Source: Bacteroidota bacterium (GTDB taxonomy: Bacteria; Bacteroidota; Bacteroidia; Chitinophagales; Saprospiraceae). From it: a stretch of DNA of 6,733 bases. A program made the position numbers and the translations under genes. Below, in pieces: positions 1 through 6,557 of this stretch (the first letter of the stretch is position 1; every line of letters begins with the position of its first letter). The stretch is from the NCBI GenBank assembly GCA_008501835.1, contig QQUB01000306.1:5222-11954 (forward strand), in the 5' to 3' direction. The notes beneath the pieces were generated by a model. The model had not been told where the DNA came from and searched no databases. It saw only the letters and a list, made by a program, of their open reading frames with translations.

Positions 1-756
1 GAAAAATTAAAAGCTTTTGAACGCCTGCTTAACATCATGGATGACTTGAGGGAACAATGCCCCTGGGACAGGAAACAAACATTTCAAAGCCTTCGAAACC
101 TCACCATTGAGGAAGCTTATGAATTGGCTGACGAACTGTTACATGAAGACCTGGAAGGAATCAAGGAAGAAATCGGTGACTTGATGTTGCATATGGTTTT
201 TTATGCCAAGATAGCTGATGAAAAAGGTGCTTTTGATATTGCAGATGCCCTCAATGCTGTTTGCGAAAAGCTGATCAAACGCCATCCACATATTTACGGA
301 GACATCAATGTGAAAGACGAAGAAGAGGTCAAGCGTAATTGGGAACAATTGAAGTTAAAAGAAGGCAAAAAATCTGTTCTTTCCGGCGTACCTAAAGGCT
401 TACCTGCAATGATCAAGGCTTACCGGATGCAGGATAAAACAGCACAAGTCGGTTTTGAATGGGAGAATAGTGAACAGGTGTGGGAAAAGGTCCAGGAAGA
501 AATGGCCGAATTTAAGGAAACCCTGGACAAAGACATGTCTCAGGAAAAAAAGGAAGAAGAATTTGGGGATGTTCTGTTTTCCCTCATCAATTATGCCAGG
601 TTTCAGAATATCGATCCGGAGACAGCTTTGGACAGGATCAATCATAAATTCAGAAAACGCTTTGAATTCATTGAGGAAAATGCCACAAAGGAACTAAAAG
701 AAATGTCATTGGAAGAAATGGATGCTCTATGGGATGAAGCGAAGACGAAAGTCTGA
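1..756 (+). CDS. mazG: Nucleoside triphosphate pyrophosphohydrolase MazG (5' end outside window)
   Basis: MazG hydrolyses (d)NTPs to the monophosphates and pyrophosphate in the cytoplasm and is regarded as a house-cleaning enzyme. The frame is open from base 1: twelve codons (EKLKAFERLLNI) precede the first visible ATG at 37 and look like normal MazG N-terminal sequence, so the real start is probably just before the window. Numbering from the Met at 37, the first MazG domain has the metal-binding EExxE...ExxD pattern at E25, E26, E29, E45 and D48, preceded by the typical REQCPWD at 5-11 and followed by KRHPHIYGD at 81-89. The second domain repeats the pattern at E154, E155, E158, E175 and D178, then NHKFRKRFEFIE near the C-terminus. 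Both domains look intact, and about 250 residues is near the usual full length. The TGA stop is at 754-756. The next gene lies 241 bp downstream and appears to have its own promoter. Confidence 0.95.
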   Translation, partial: EKLKAFERLLNIMDDLREQCPWDRKQTFQSLRNLTIEEAYELADELLHEDLEGIKEEIGDLMLHMVFYAKIADEKGAFDIADALNAVCEKLIKRHPHIYGDINVKDEEEVKRNWEQLKLKEGKKSVLSGVPKGLPAMIKAYRMQDKTAQVGFEWENSEQVWEKVQEEMAEFKETLDKDMSQEKKEEEFGDVLFSLINYARFQNIDPETALDRINHKFRKRFEFIEENATKELKEMSLEEMDALWDEAKTKV

Positions 757-880
757 TGTGGTTTAAGGTTGTTGTTTTCAGAAAAGTTTTCAAGGTTTTT
801 CAATCACACTCAATCTTTTTCAAATTATTTCCGTTTTATAAAAACTCCATCTAACAGCGAAACCTGGCCAACAAAATCCA

Positions 881-912
881 TTAGCAGGTTATTCAGGGAT
901 TTTGTATCTTTG
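881..912 (+). promoter_or_regulatory. Candidate Bacteroidota-type promoter of the BFN nuclease gene
   Basis: TATCTTTG at 905-912 matches the Bacteroidota -7 consensus TAnnTTTG exactly. The -33 element (consensus TTTG or TTG) is weak: the best candidate at suitable spacing is TTAG at 881-884, 20 bases upstream. Transcription would begin near 918 and leave a leader of roughly 80 bases before the ATG at 998. The exact -7 match and its position in front of a gene after a 241-bp spacer support the call. The weak -33 and the AT-rich setting limit it. Confidence 0.4.
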
Positions 913-997
913 GGGGCTATTTATGATTTGAGGAGTTTTTTTGTTATTAAACTCATATGAAAAGACAGCTGTTCTTTTTTTAAACACAAAAATTGAA

Positions 998-1597
998 ATG
1001 AGAAAAATAGGCTTAGATATAGTAACGCTTTCGCACAGCGTGACCCAATCAAATAATTATGCAGTGATCCTGGGAGAGCAGAATGGAGATCGTCGTCTAC
1101 CAATAGTTATAGGTAGTTTTGAGGCTCAGGCTATCGCGGTTGCTCTTGAACAAATGGTACCAAGCCGGCCATTGACCCACGATTTATTTAAAAACACCCT
1201 GGAAACATTTAATATTGACCTTAAAGAGATCATCATTAACAACCTGATGGATGGTATTTTTTATGCCAAACTCATCTGCATAAAGGATGGTGAGGTCCTC
1301 GAAATAGATTCCAGAACTTCCGATGCTCTTGCTCTGGCGGTAAGATTTGAATGTCCGATTTATACTTATGAGTTCATTCTTGAATCAGCTGGTATCTTGA
1401 TAGATGAAGTTGAGACTGATGGGGAAGAACAGGAACCGGCTCCAAAACCAAAACGTCCGGCCAGAAAAGACAAGGACTCATTATCTTCCTACTCTGAGGA
1501 TGCCCTTGGGAAACTGCTGGAGGAAGTCCTTGCCAATGAGGATTATGAACGAGCGGCTCAGATCAGGGATGAAATGAACCGCCGTAAATCGCAATAA
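998..1597 (+). CDS. Bifunctional nuclease family (BFN/DUF151) protein with C-terminal UVR motif
   Basis: This is a 199-residue protein. Residues 1 to about 135 form the BFN (DUF151) domain, for which DNase and RNase activity has been reported in some members; the physiological role in Bacteroidota is not established. Recognisable conserved blocks are RLPIVIGSFEAQAIAVALE at 33-51, RPLTHDL at 57-63 and SRTSDALALAVRFECPIY at 105-122. A charged, Pro/Lys-rich linker (about 138-162) joins a UVR motif (about 166-195, with LEEVLANEDYERAAQIRDEM), the helical hairpin known from UvrB and UvrC interaction. I chose ATG 998 because the protein then begins MRKIGLDIV, as expected for the family; a longer TTG-started frame from 941 adds 19 residues with no family resemblance. 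No Shine-Dalgarno sequence is visible, only an A-rich stretch, which is normal in this phylum. The gene ends 3 bp from the convergent threonine aldolase gene. Confidence 0.9.
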   Translation: MRKIGLDIVTLSHSVTQSNNYAVILGEQNGDRRLPIVIGSFEAQAIAVALEQMVPSRPLTHDLFKNTLETFNIDLKEIIINNLMDGIFYAKLICIKDGEVLEIDSRTSDALALAVRFECPIYTYEFILESAGILIDEVETDGEEQEPAPKPKRPARKDKDSLSSYSEDALGKLLEEVLANEDYERAAQIRDEMNRRKSQ

Positions 1598-1600
1598 TTT

Positions 1601-2617
1601 CTAGAATTTCAGTTCCGACAAAATTTCTAGCGTTTTTTCAAGCATGGCTTCTGTGTAATCCAGATGGGTAACAAACCTGACCGTTTGTGGCCCAAAAGGA
1701 GCTGCACTGATACCTTTCGCCGAAATTACATCGAGAAACTTTGCCGCCGTCAGATCCCCTTCGAGATCAAAGATGACGATATTGGTATGAACTGGCTTAA
1801 CAGCTTTTACATAGGGCATACTTTCGAGTAATTCTCCAATCTTCTTTGCCCTCTCATGATCTTCAGCAAGCCTTTCAACATGATTGTCCAATGCATAGAT
1901 ACAGGCAGCTGCCAGATAACCAGCCTGTCGCATTCCACCGCCCATCACCTTACGAACCCTCCTGGCCTGACGAACAAAGTCTTCATCGCCTATCAGTACT
2001 GATCCAACCGGGGCTCCCAATCCTTTTGAAAGGCATACTGAAATACTATCAAACAATTCTCCTACCTGCAGGGTGGATTCCTTCGTCTCTGTCAAGGCAT
2101 TAAAAATCCGGGCGCCGTCCAAATGTAATTTCATTCCTTGCCGGATACATAGATCCCTGATGGGCTTTACTTCTTCACAGCTATAATAACTCCCTCCTCC
2201 TTTATTACAGGTATTTTCCAAAACCACCAGCTTACTCAATGGTAACCAGTCATGAACCGGCTTAATGGCCGCCTCAACCTGATCAGCAGTCATTTTTCCA
2301 TATTCTCCCTGAATAAGGTTAATACCGATACCCGAATTATAAGCATAACCACCAACTTCATACTGGTATATATGAGAAGATTCCTCACAAAGCACTTCAT
2401 CCAGTGGCTGGGTATGGACCTTGATGGCTATTTGATTGGTCATGGTACCGGAGGGGCAAAAAACAGCCGCCTCTTTCCCGAACATTTTGGCCAGTTTTGC
2501 TTCCAGCGCATTTATGGTGGGGTCCTGGCCAAAAACATCATCCCCCACCTCTGCGCTCATCATTGCCTGCAACATAGCCGGAGTTGGCTTAGTTACAGTA
2601 TCACTAATAAGATTCAT
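1601..2617 (-). CDS. ltaE: Low-specificity L-threonine aldolase (PLP enzyme)
   Basis: The enzyme cleaves L-threonine or L-allo-threonine to glycine and acetaldehyde in the cytoplasm, using pyridoxal phosphate; it belongs to the fold-type I beta-eliminating lyase family. The 338 residues are full length for the family (E. coli LtaE is about 333). The N-terminus DTVTKPTPAM and GDDVFGQDP (25-33) are characteristic. H82 in ESSHIYQYE fits the residue stacking on PLP. HLDGAR at 165-170 supplies D167 and R170. The Schiff-base lysine is K198 in CLSKGLGAPVGS. GGGMRQAG lies at 226-233, and R314 in VRFVTHLD is the expected carboxylate-binding arginine. All key residues seem present. The ATG directly abuts the TAA stop of the upstream acyl-CoA synthetase gene, so the two are almost certainly cotranscribed and translation may be coupled. 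No separate ribosome-binding site or promoter is apparent. Confidence 0.95.
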   Translation of the reverse strand: MNLISDTVTKPTPAMLQAMMSAEVGDDVFGQDPTINALEAKLAKMFGKEAAVFCPSGTMTNQIAIKVHTQPLDEVLCEESSHIYQYEVGGYAYNSGIGINLIQGEYGKMTADQVEAAIKPVHDWLPLSKLVVLENTCNKGGGSYYSCEEVKPIRDLCIRQGMKLHLDGARIFNALTETKESTLQVGELFDSISVCLSKGLGAPVGSVLIGDEDFVRQARRVRKVMGGGMRQAGYLAAACIYALDNHVERLAEDHERAKKIGELLESMPYVKAVKPVHTNIVIFDLEGDLTAAKFLDVISAKGISAAPFGPQTVRFVTHLDYTEAMLEKTLEILSELKF

Positions 2618-4444
2618 TTAATCTGAGTATAATTCTTCAATTTGTTTGGCAAACTTGTCCAAAATAACCCGTCGCTTCAATTTCATGGTTGGTGTCAATT
2701 CGGAATCTGAACCATCCGTTTTTACTGCTTCCCACTGATCAGGAACAAGTGTAAACTTTTTGATCTGTTCAATTTTACTGAATTCCGGGTTATACTTTTC
2801 GCATATCCACTGATACCTTTGAACCACCTTCGGATGTTTGATGGCCTCTTCTACAGAAGTCCATTCCACCTCATGATCTTCACACCAGCTCTTAAGCGCC
2901 TCAACCGCCGGAACGATCAGTGCGGAAACGAATTTTTTATTGTTCCCAACCACCATAATCTGTTCGACCAGGAAGGATTCCCGAAAACGTCCTTCAATCG
3001 GGGCAGGTGCAACATATTTACCACCGGAGGTTTTTAAGAGCTCTTTCTTCCGGTCCGTTATTTTCAGAAAATCGCGGCCTGCTTTGTTTTTCACCAGTTT
3101 CCCTACATCTCCTGTACAGAACCACGTTTCACCATCAATTTCTTTAAACACTCTCATATTCTCATCCGGCTTTTTATAATATCCGACCATCACGTTTGGC
3201 CCTTTCGCCAGAATTTCGCCTTCTCCTTCCCGGTAATTTCCATCGCTATCATCAATCAACACCTCTACACCTTTTACGATAGGTCCAACCGTACCGATCA
3301 TAGCAGCTCCAGGTTCAAAATAATTGACACTAATGGTTGGTGCGGTTTCAGTAAGCCCATACCCTTCCCGTACAGGAATACCTGCTGCTGAAAAGACTTT
3401 AAGGATATTGGGCGGGCAAGGTGCTGCACCAGTTACAATGCCCTGAACATTCCCGCCTAATGCTTCTCTCCACTTACTGAATATAAGTTTATCTGCAATC
3501 TTGCGTTTTACGGAAGCCCAACCGGAATAGGTCTTATCATATTCATAATCATCAGTCATCCTCAGTGCCCAGAAGAACAAGAACTTCTTGATTCCGGAAA
3601 GTCCCAAACCTTTGTTATAAATGGCTTCATACACCTTTTCAAGTAATCTTGGAACCGTTGTGAAGAAATAAGGAGCAACGGTCCTGAGGTCACCGGTTTC
3701 TCCACCAAGGTTATCTGTTCCGGTGAAATGACAGTTCATGCCCTTATACAGGTATGCGAAGGAAACTGCTCTTTCAAATATATGACAGAGGGGCAGGAAA
3801 CTCAATGTATCCATTCCCTGAGAATGCTTAGGTAAAATGATGCAGGATTCAATTACCACAAAAACAATGGAACTATGCTTCAACACTACTCCCTTTGGGT
3901 TCCCTGTAGTTCCAGAAGTATAAATGATGGTTGCAACATCCTCTGGTTTAATATTTTGTTTTATTTGCTCAATCTGTTCAAAATGGCCCTCCGACCACAT
4001 ATCTTCCCAAAACGGTCTGCCTTCTTGTTTGTCAAAGGTATAGATCTCTTTAAGGGAAGGCACATTGGCCTTTGCGGTAGCCATTTTATCATAAAGGTCA
4101 TCAGCTCCTACAAATGCATAGGACACTTCAGCATCATTGAGAATATACTCAAATTCACCAGGACTGATGGTAGGATACAACGGTACATTTATCGCCCCAA
4201 TTATCTGAGTGGCAATATCAGCGATAGTCCATTCCGGGCGGTTTTTATAACTGGTGATGGCTACTTTGTCTCCTTGTTTAACCCCAAGATCCAGTAACCC
4301 GGAGGCCATTTTCATGGATTGATCAATAAGGTCCTGGGTACTGTAATATTTCCATTGGCCATCCACTTTTTTGGCCATTGCTTTATCTGAAGGATAATTT
4401 TGCTGTTGATAATCCAGAAAGTCAAAAATGCGAGTAATCTCCAT
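2618..4444 (-). CDS. Long-chain fatty acid--CoA ligase (AMP-forming acyl-CoA synthetase)
   Basis: This 608-residue ANL-superfamily enzyme activates fatty acids with ATP to acyl-AMP and then forms acyl-CoA, feeding lipid synthesis or beta-oxidation; these proteins are cytoplasmic or membrane-peripheral. The phosphate-binding loop YTSGTTGNPKG is at 175-185. LPLCHIFER (217-225) and VPRLLEKVYEAI (264-275) are typical of the long-chain FadD/FAA-like branch. The adenylate motif YGLTET is at 362-367, the ribose-binding TGD at 444-446, and the hinge region ITDRKKELLKTSGGKYVAP at 462-480. The C-terminal catalytic lysine is probably K588 in LTPTMKLKRR (583-592). The N-terminus MEITRIFDFL supports the ATG at 4444. 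No deletion or missing key residue was seen. Chain-length specificity cannot be told from sequence. It is the first gene of a two-gene unit with ltaE, and its 176-bp leader contains a perfect palindrome. Confidence 0.95.
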   Translation of the reverse strand: MEITRIFDFLDYQQQNYPSDKAMAKKVDGQWKYYSTQDLIDQSMKMASGLLDLGVKQGDKVAITSYKNRPEWTIADIATQIIGAINVPLYPTISPGEFEYILNDAEVSYAFVGADDLYDKMATAKANVPSLKEIYTFDKQEGRPFWEDMWSEGHFEQIEQIKQNIKPEDVATIIYTSGTTGNPKGVVLKHSSIVFVVIESCIILPKHSQGMDTLSFLPLCHIFERAVSFAYLYKGMNCHFTGTDNLGGETGDLRTVAPYFFTTVPRLLEKVYEAIYNKGLGLSGIKKFLFFWALRMTDDYEYDKTYSGWASVKRKIADKLIFSKWREALGGNVQGIVTGAAPCPPNILKVFSAAGIPVREGYGLTETAPTISVNYFEPGAAMIGTVGPIVKGVEVLIDDSDGNYREGEGEILAKGPNVMVGYYKKPDENMRVFKEIDGETWFCTGDVGKLVKNKAGRDFLKITDRKKELLKTSGGKYVAPAPIEGRFRESFLVEQIMVVGNNKKFVSALIVPAVEALKSWCEDHEVEWTSVEEAIKHPKVVQRYQWICEKYNPEFSKIEQIKKFTLVPDQWEAVKTDGSDSELTPTMKLKRRVILDKFAKQIEELYSD

Positions 4445-4512
4445 CGTTTAATAATTTAGGTAATAGTTAGGAAGTTTGGTCTTGAGGCCGGATTTTCTTG
4501 GGAGAGACGTTT

Positions 4513-4529
4513 ATTAACATGGTGTTAAT
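4513..4529. promoter_or_regulatory. Perfect 7-3-7 palindrome, possible operator
   Basis: ATTAACATGGTGTTAAT is a perfect inverted repeat with 7-base arms and a 3-base centre, 68 bases before the acyl-CoA synthetase start codon. The size and symmetry suit a dimeric helix-turn-helix repressor. The arms are AT-rich and no T-run follows, so an intrinsic terminator for gldF is unlikely. No regulator gene is in the window, and the role as an operator is inference. Confidence 0.35.
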
Positions 4530-4563
4530 CTTCGGCTAAAAAACGAACAATTCAGGACATATC

Positions 4564-4593
4564 CAAATGGAGTTGTCCAATTCAACAACCAAA
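4564..4593 (-). promoter_or_regulatory. Weak promoter candidate for the acyl-CoA synthetase/ltaE unit
   Basis: On the - strand, TCCATTTG (4571-4564) matches seven of the eight TAnnTTTG positions, and TTTG (4593-4590) lies 18 bases upstream as a -33 element. Transcription would start near 4557, placing the palindrome at 4513-4529 just downstream of the start, where a repressor could block it. This is one mismatch from consensus in AT-rich DNA and so could be chance. Confidence 0.25.
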
Positions 4594-4620
4594 AATCAAA
4601 CTATTCCTGGAAATGATTTT

Positions 4621-5352
4621 TTACCACTTCCTTCTTTCCAGGGAAACTTTGGTAAGAAAAATGAATAAAACGATTACGGAAACGAAGTAGATCAAATCAC
4701 GAGTATCCAAAATTCCACGACTTATGGAATCATAATGATAATCTATTCCAATCATTTGAATGACATCATCAATCCTTCCAACAAAACCAGGCATGAAACT
4801 GATATAGTTGAAGCCTGAATACAGGAAAAAACACAGGAAGGTAGATAAAACGAAAGCAATGATCTGATTCTTGGTGAGAGAGGAAGCAAAAAGGCCAATA
4901 GCAATAAAGGCCATAGCTAAAAACAACAATCCAATATAGGATCCTAAAATAGCCCCACTATCCAGATTTCCTTTGGGAGACCCCAATTGATATACAGTTA
5001 CATAATATAAAAGTGTGGGCAAAAGGGCGAAAACGATTAATACAACGCTGGCAAAAAACTTACCCAGCACAATGTCGAGGTCTCTTAACGGACGAGTGGC
5101 CAATAACTCAATGGTTCCTGTTTGTTGCTCTTCAGCAAATGACCGCATGGTAACCGCAGGGATCAAAAACATAAAGATCTGAGGGGCGATTCCGAACAAT
5201 TGATCCAGAGATGCATAATTATAATTCAGGATACTGGTATCCGGAAAAACAAACATGACCAACCCCAAAACGATTAGAAAGACTCCGATCACAATATATC
5301 CCACCAGGGAACTGAAAAATGCGTTGATCTCTTTTGCAAAAATGCTGTACAT
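4621..5352 (-). CDS. gldF: Gliding motility-associated ABC transporter permease GldF
   Basis: GldF is an ABC-2-type inner-membrane permease; in Flavobacterium johnsoniae it acts with GldG and the ATPase GldA and is needed for gliding in that species, although many non-gliding Bacteroidota also carry it. The 243 residues match the usual length of about 240. Six hydrophobic segments are visible at roughly 13-36, 55-70, 99-122, 136-157, 162-184 and 218-236. The conserved ABC-2 cytoplasmic block EEQQTGTIELLATRP is at 74-88. The N-terminus MYSIFAKEINAFFSSLVGYI and the C-terminus SLERRKW are typical. It starts 11 bp after the stop of the secreted-protein gene, suggesting cotranscription. Unusually, gldG does not follow: the next gene is the acyl-CoA synthetase gene, 176 bp away on the same strand, and I saw no gldG remnant in the gap. 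The transported substrate is unknown. Confidence 0.92.
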   Translation of the reverse strand: MYSIFAKEINAFFSSLVGYIVIGVFLIVLGLVMFVFPDTSILNYNYASLDQLFGIAPQIFMFLIPAVTMRSFAEEQQTGTIELLATRPLRDLDIVLGKFFASVVLIVFALLPTLLYYVTVYQLGSPKGNLDSGAILGSYIGLLFLAMAFIAIGLFASSLTKNQIIAFVLSTFLCFFLYSGFNYISFMPGFVGRIDDVIQMIGIDYHYDSISRGILDTRDLIYFVSVIVLFIFLTKVSLERRKW

Positions 5353-5359
5353 GTTGTTG

Positions 5360-5380
5360 CTGGTTACTGGTTACTGGTTG
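5360..5380. repeat. Three tandem 7-bp units at the secreted-protein/gldF junction
   Basis: The + strand reads CTGGTTA, CTGGTTA, CTGGTTG without interruption. In the coding direction (- strand) the units cover the last codons and the TAA stop of the upstream gene and most of the 11-bp gap before the gldF ATG at 5352. Seven is not a multiple of three, so a change in copy number can shift the reading frame of the upstream gene. Confidence 0.8.
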
Positions 5381-6038
5381 TTCCTGATTTTTTGATAAAT
5401 ACCTCATGCCGGTCATCAAAGATCAGCAGTGATTTAAACAACTTTTTCTGAGCTTCTTCTTCGGTCAGTTCAGATAAAGCATTCCATAGGGGTTTGTCGA
5501 ATTCTTCTACCACAGCTAAAAAATTTGCAGGGTTAAAATCCTTGATTTCTCCTGATTCGAAAAACAACATCTTCTCCCTTTGAACGTCATGGACTCTTTC
5601 AACTTTTCCCGTTCGGAAAGGTCGGCCGTTGACAGGATTATAGGCCGAAATTTCCACCCATTCGGATACTTTTTCTTCATAAGTGAAATAACACAGTTTT
5701 CCCCTAACCCTTAGTGCGGAGAAGGTCGCAAACTCTCCCTCATTCCGAACGCGAATATAAGGAATCCCGTTATACGAAAATCCCCAAATTTCAGAGAAGG
5801 GAATTTCTTTCCCCTTTTTCAATACAAATGCTTCTGTCTTTGAAATAAAGGACTCTCCATTGATAAATACTTCACTGGTCACTTCTTTCCATTCATGATC
5901 AGGATTATTTTCCTGGAAGGCAGTGAAATTCAGATATATTCCATCTTCAAATTTGAAATTTTTAGTCACAAGGATACTGTCCTGTGCGAGCACCAGGCTA
6001 AAACTAAAAACCGTTAAAAACAGAAGAATAAATCTCAT
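5364..6038 (-). CDS. Uncharacterised secreted or periplasmic protein with signal peptide
   Basis: I do not recognise a named family. The 224-residue protein starts with a clear Sec signal peptide (MRFILLFLTVFSFSLVLA, cleavage probably after A18, before QDS) with no lipobox cysteine, so export to the periplasm or beyond is likely. The mature part appears rich in beta-strand with no further membrane segment. EIWGFSYNGIPYIRV at 83-97 resembles an IWGF...G..YI pattern that I associate with hypothetical exported proteins of Bacteroidota; this is recollection, not a search result. The last third has an acidic, helical stretch (about 175-205, with LSELTEEEAQKKLFKSLL). The ATG at 6038 is chosen because it directly begins the signal peptide. 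The gene lies 11 bp before gldF and 21 bp after the GxxExxY frame on the same strand, so a role linked to gldF or the cell surface is possible but unproven. The stop codon sits inside a 7-bp tandem repeat. Confidence 0.8.
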   Translation of the reverse strand: MRFILLFLTVFSFSLVLAQDSILVTKNFKFEDGIYLNFTAFQENNPDHEWKEVTSEVFINGESFISKTEAFVLKKGKEIPFSEIWGFSYNGIPYIRVRNEGEFATFSALRVRGKLCYFTYEEKVSEWVEISAYNPVNGRPFRTGKVERVHDVQREKMLFFESGEIKDFNPANFLAVVEEFDKPLWNALSELTEEEAQKKLFKSLLIFDDRHEVFIKKSGTTSNQ

Positions 6039-6059
6039 TGATTGTCTTATTGTAATCTT

Positions 6060-6476
6060 TCAATTTTGGGGTAATAATTCAAAAAAGTTATTAACCATTG
6101 TTTTTTGACCTTCGTAATAAATATTGGTACAATTGAAATTGATCAATATGCCTTTGGGCTTTTCCAACAACTTCATATAAGTCAATAACTGTGCATCAAA
6201 AACAGGCAACAAATAATCAACGGCTTTTAGCTCCACAACGATTAAATCTTCAACTAAAATATCAAACCGCAACCCAGTACCTAAATCAATTCCTTTGTAA
6301 TAAAGAGGAATATATTGCTGTGTTTTAAAATTCAACCTTAACTTTTCCAATTAAAATTTTAGAGCTCGTTCATAAACACTTTCTAGCAACCCTGGACCTA
6401 AGGTTTTATGTACTTCAATGGCTGCTCCAATAACTTTAAACGTTAAATCATCAAGGTATTGTTTTGTAATTTTCAT
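6060..6476 (-). pseudogene. GxxExxY-family protein gene interrupted by an in-frame TAA
   Basis: GxxExxY proteins are abundant in Bacteroidota, have a PD-(D/E)XK nuclease-like fold and no firmly established function. From ATG 6476 the frame reads MKITKQYLDDLTFKVIGAAI and continues into EVHKTLGPGLLESVYERALKF (split here only for length), containing the name motif G-x-x-E-x-x-Y (G29, E32, Y35). It then meets TAA at 6353-6351, codon 42. The same frame resumes with TTG at 6350 and encodes 96 further residues that match the rest of the family: KTQQYIPLYYKG, RFDILVEDLIVVELKAVD (probable catalytic D72, E82 and K84 counted from the first Met), AQLLTYMKLL and GILINFNC, ending at TGA 6062-6060. No frameshift or deletion is seen, only the stop, in a region where family members usually read something like FELEK, so a GAA-to-TAA change is plausible. 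The combined length of about 138 codons is near normal. The 96-residue part might still be made from the TTG by reinitiation, but it lacks the N-terminal motif. Confidence 0.85.
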
Positions 6477-6557
6477 AAGGTTTTCTTTTGTGATTAAATA
6501 AAATGCTTACATATATATAATCCAAAAGATGGGCAAACGTGACATTTTTTCAGGGTA

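Noticed and set aside
861..890. Inverted repeat AACCTG-N18-CAGGTT upstream of the candidate promoter
   Set aside because: Six-base arms with an 18-base gap are expected by chance in a spacer of this size; no T-run follows, so it is not a terminator.
941..997. TTG-started 19-residue extension of the BFN nuclease
   Set aside because: The extra residues do not resemble the family N-terminus, whereas MRKIGLDIV from ATG 998 does.
1595..1625. Terminator between the convergent BFN and ltaE genes
   Set aside because: Only a short AT-rich palindrome (TTCTAGAA at 1599-1606) lies in the 3-bp gap and gene ends; no GC stem with a T-run.
2252..2626. 124-residue open frame on the + strand inside ltaE
   Set aside because: Antisense to a strongly supported coding gene; composition is unlike a real protein and no family is recognised.
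3875..4297. 140-residue open frame on the + strand inside the acyl-CoA synthetase gene
   Set aside because: Antisense shadow of a gene with all expected motifs; no start region or domain supports it.
4597..4603. TAGTTTG on the - strand as a second -7 element
   Set aside because: It has one base too few between TA and TTTG to fit the TAnnTTTG consensus.
5219..5419. 66-residue frame on the - strand across the secreted-protein/gldF junction
   Set aside because: It overlaps both genes in another frame. It matters only as the frame that would be entered if one 7-bp unit were lost.
6351..6353. Recoding (selenocysteine or pyrrolysine) at the GxxExxY stop
   Set aside because: The codon is TAA, not TGA or TAG, and no recoding structure was apparent; mutation or sequencing error is simpler.
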